Source: Rubrivivax sp.
GTDB lineage: Bacteria > Pseudomonadota > Gammaproteobacteria > Burkholderiales > Burkholderiaceae_C
Assembly: GCA_016707445.1 (NCBI GenBank)
Contig: JADJHR010000003.1
Coordinates: 682,001 to 746,000, forward strand
Reading direction: 5' to 3'
DNA: 64,000 nucleotides
In this document: positions 61,472 through 64,000 of the stretch, piece by piece
How positions within the stretch are numbered: position 1 is the stretch's first letter
Layout: every line of letters begins with the position of its first letter
Notes under the pieces: generated by a model
Told to the model about the DNA's origin: nothing
Seen by the model: the letters and a program-made list of their open reading frames with translations, nothing else
Database searches by the model: none
Program-made: the position numbers and the translations under genes

Positions 61472-63513
61472 CTAGGCCGGGGCTTCAGCCGGGCGCACCC
61501 TGGTCCAACGGGTTGCGCTGCCGCCACCAACCCAGCACATGTCGACCGATTCGTCGATGCCCAGCGCAGAGTTGTCGAGCCGCAGCGCATCTTCGGCCGC
61601 CTTCAAGGGCGCGGTCACACGCGATTGATCGCGTGCGTCGCGCGCCTCGATGTCGGTTCGAAGGTCGGCGATGCTAGCCTGAATTCCCTTTGAAATCAAC
61701 TGCTTATGCCGACGCTGTGCGCGCTCGGCGGCGCTTGCCGTCAGAAAGACCTTGAGCGGGGCCAACGGGAACACCACGGTGCCCATGTCGCGCCCGTCGG
61801 CCACCAGGCCAGGCACCCGACGGAACGACAGCTGCAAGGCGTGCAGCGCGCCGCGCACGGCCGGCCAGCCCGACACGCGTGAGGCCGCGGCACCGGTGCT
61901 TTCCTGGCGCAGTTCGGTGGCCACGTCCTCGCCGTTCAGCAGGATGCGGGTGCCGTCGAAGTGCAGGTCGAGGTTGGCCGCCACCGCGGCCAGGCCGGGT
62001 TCGTCGTCCAGCGAAACCCGCGCTCGGTGGGCGGCCAGTGCCGTGGCCCGGTAGACGGCGCCCGAATCGAGAAACTGCCAACCCAGCCGCCGCGCCAGCG
62101 CCGCGGCCAGCGTGCCCTTGCCCGACGCTGACGGTCCGTCGATGGTGATCACCGGCAGATCGTCGACATCGGCCCGCACCAGGTCGAACAGGGCCTCGAA
62201 GTAGTCGGGGAAGGTCTTGGCCACGCAGCGCGGGTCGAGGATGCGCAGCGGCTGCGCCGGCCGCGCGCCGGCCAGCGGGTTGAACGCCGCCAGCGACAGG
62301 CACATCGCCATGCGGTGGTCGTCGTAGGTTTCGATGGTGGCGGCCCGCCAGACGCGTGGCGGGCTGATCTCGATGAAGTCGTCGCCCTCGACCACGCCGG
62401 CGCCGAGCTTGCGCAGCTCGGCGGCCATCGCCGCGATGCGGTCGGTCTCCTTCACGCGCCAGCTGGCGATGCCCGTCAGGCGGGTGGTGCCGGTGGCGTA
62501 CAGCGCCATCACCGCCAGCGTCATCGCGGCATCGGGGATGTGGTTGCAGTCCAAGCGACACCGGCGACAGCGGAAAGCGGCCGCGTCGCACCTCGATCCA
62601 CCCCGGTCCGGTCTTCACTTGGGCGCCCATCGCCTGCGCGGCCTCGACGAAATCGAAGTCGCCCTGGATCGAGTCGCTGCCCACGCCCTCGATGCGCAGC
62701 GGCGCATCGAACGCAGCGATCGCGCCCAGCGCGATGAAGTACGAGGCCGACGAGGCATCGCCCTCGACATGGATGCGGCCCGGCGACCGATAGCGGCTGC
62801 CGGCGGGGATCGTGAAGCGGCTCCAGCCGTCGCGCAGCACCTTGATGCCGAAGCGCGCCAGCAGCTTGAGCGTGATCTCGACATAGGGCTTGGAGATCAG
62901 CTCGCCCTCGACCTCGATCACCACCGGCCCCTGGCCGGCCACCAGCGGCAGCGCCAGCAGCAGCGCGGTCAGGAACTGGCTGGACACGTCACCGCGCACG
63001 CGGATCGGCCGCGTGACGTCCAGTCGGTCACCCGCGTTTCCGCGCACGCGCAAGGGGGGGTAGCCGGGCTGCCCCAGTTCGTCGATCGTGCAGCCCAGCG
63101 GGCGCAGCGCGTCGACCAGGTCGCCGATCGGGCGCTCGTGCATGCGCGGCACGCCGCGCAGTTCGAAGCGCCGCCCTGCGTGGCGGCCAGCACCGCCAGC
63201 GCGGCGGCGAGCGGGCGCATCGCGGTGCCGGCGTTGCCGAGGAACAGTTCGGCCTCGTGCACGGCCAGCCGGCCGCCGAGGCCGCGCACACGCAGCGCCT
63301 GCCGCCGTGCTCGACGGCGCAGCCCAGAGCGCGCAGGGCGTCCAGCATCACCCGCGTGTCGTCGGAGTCCAGCAGGTCATGCAGTTCGGTCACGCCCTCG
63401 GCCAGGCCGGCCAGCAGCAGCACGCGATTGGAGATGGACTTCGATCCGGGCAGGCGCACCGTGCCGGCGGCGCCACGCAGCGGCGGCAGGTCGAGATGGG
63501 GAATGGACAGCAT
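61472..63513 (-). CDS. aroA-cmk: AroA-Cmk fusion: EPSP synthase plus cytidylate kinase (frame broken by three indels)
   Basis: About 680 residues when corrected. The AroA part starts MLSIPHLDLPPLRGAAGTVRLPGSK with SISNRVLLLAGLAEG, continues LFLGNAGTAMRPLAAAL in a second frame, MHERPIGDLVDALRPLGC in a third, then DCNHIPDAAMTLAVMALYATG and KETDRIAAMAAELRKLGAG. The cytidylate kinase follows without a stop (PVITIDGPSASGKGTLAAALARRLG, then LDSGAVYRATAL and VADGRDMGTVVFP). Breaks are near 63298 (CC), 63171 (CC) and 62551 (CC), each one base in a short run. AroA makes EPSP in the shikimate pathway; Cmk phosphorylates CMP. Both are core functions, so the breaks are probably errors. Confidence 0.88.
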
Positions 63514-64000
63514 GCGTGGCGGGCCCCTGGCGGGCCGGGGCCGGGCACCCGGGCGCCCCATCTGCCAGGCCGCTGCGGCCTTCGGCGGGACCGCGGATCA
63601 GGTCTTCCAGCGCATCGCCGTTGCCTTCGCGCATGACGTGTTCAAGTGCATCCAGCGCATGGCGGAAGCGCTGCGCCTGCTTGAGCACCTCTTCGCGGTT
63701 GGCGACCAGGATGTCGCGCCACATCTCGGGGCTGCTGGCGGCGATGCGTGTGAAGTCGCGGAAGCCCGGGCCGGCCAGCGACAGGAAGTCCTTGCCCGCC
63801 GGCTGGTTGACCACCGAGCTGAAGTAGGCGAAGGCCAGCAGGTGCGGCAGGTGGCTGACGGCTGCGAAGGCCGCATCGTGGTTCTCGGCCGTCATCTTCA
63901 GCACCTGGGTGCCGATCGCCGACCAGACGTCAGTGGCCTTCTGCACCAGTTCGGGCGCGTTCTGCGGCAGCGGCGTCAGGATGACCTGGCGACCGTTGTA
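63514..64000 (-). CDS. tyrA: Prephenate dehydrogenase, C-terminal part (runs off the right edge; one indel)
   Basis: The dimerisation half of TyrA, which converts prephenate to 4-hydroxyphenylpyruvate for tyrosine. Visible family features are VILTPLPQNAPELV, the AAFAAVSHLPHLLAFAYF segment with its active-site His, and PGFRDFTRIAASSPEMWRDI. Near 63570-63590 the frame shifts: with one base changed in the GG/CC run, the sequence continues SAWQMGRPG, the usual TyrA ending, in the frame of aroA. No stop occurs before the aroA ATG in any frame, so the two may be fused. The 5' end is outside the window. Confidence 0.87.

Overview
The window is a GC-rich chromosomal segment of a betaproteobacterium. 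BamC, RoxA, the LapA/LapB pair behind rpsA and ihfB, a NAD-type large glutamate dehydrogenase, ImuA/ImuB and an AroA-Cmk fusion together point to Burkholderiales, most like the Leptothrix/Rubrivivax/Ideonella group. That placement is inferred from gene content; no search was possible. Genes are dense, many start and stop codons overlap (ATGA/GTGA), and most of the content is core metabolism rather than a genomic island.

Layout. 1-11.5 kb: an enoyl-CoA hydratase, a 1602-residue glutamate dehydrogenase, a YhhY-type acetyltransferase, a SEC-C protein, coaBC-dut, a SlyD-like isomerase (opposite strand) and the ribosomal oxygenase RoxA with a partner gene. 11.5-18 kb: a small Ala-rich lipoprotein with a clear terminator, a leftward set (MFS transporter, 42-residue membrane protein, methyltransferase, dapA, bamC), dadA, and a beta-class GST. 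18-25 kb: parE, an acetyltransferase, tRNA-Ala(CGC), an esterase, and a rubrerythrin / Fe-S protein / DUF3501 cluster. 24.7-29.3 kb: exported or membrane proteins (DUF4198, FecR plus peptidoglycan-binding, HupE/UreJ with an EF-hand, TPR). 30.4-34.9 kb: a complete 2-oxoacid oxidoreductase operon (gamma, alpha, beta, FAD/Fe-S). 36.5-41.8 kb: a calpain-like protease, an LplT-PlsC fusion, a universal stress protein and TerC. 41.9-46.5 kb: a TctE/TctD-like two-component pair divergent from a LexA-controlled imuA-imuB mutasome. 46.5-53.8 kb: a hydrolase, trhO, a degenerate-looking group II intron, then dnaE. 53.8-64 kb: patatin, a ComEA-like protein, DUF4254-waaC, and a leftward tyrA - aroA-cmk - rpsA - ihfB - lapA - lapB block.

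The most important cross-cutting observation is that several genes to the right of about 31 kb (porA, the calpain-like gene, lapA, aroA-cmk, tyrA and the intron reverse transcriptase) are broken by single-base length changes that almost all fall in short homopolymers. Because aroA-cmk and tyrA are core biosynthetic genes, sequencing or assembly error is the likeliest cause. The affected genes should be read as probably intact in the organism. After correction, tyrA, aroA and cmk appear to run together in one frame with no intervening stop, which suggests a possible three-enzyme fusion.
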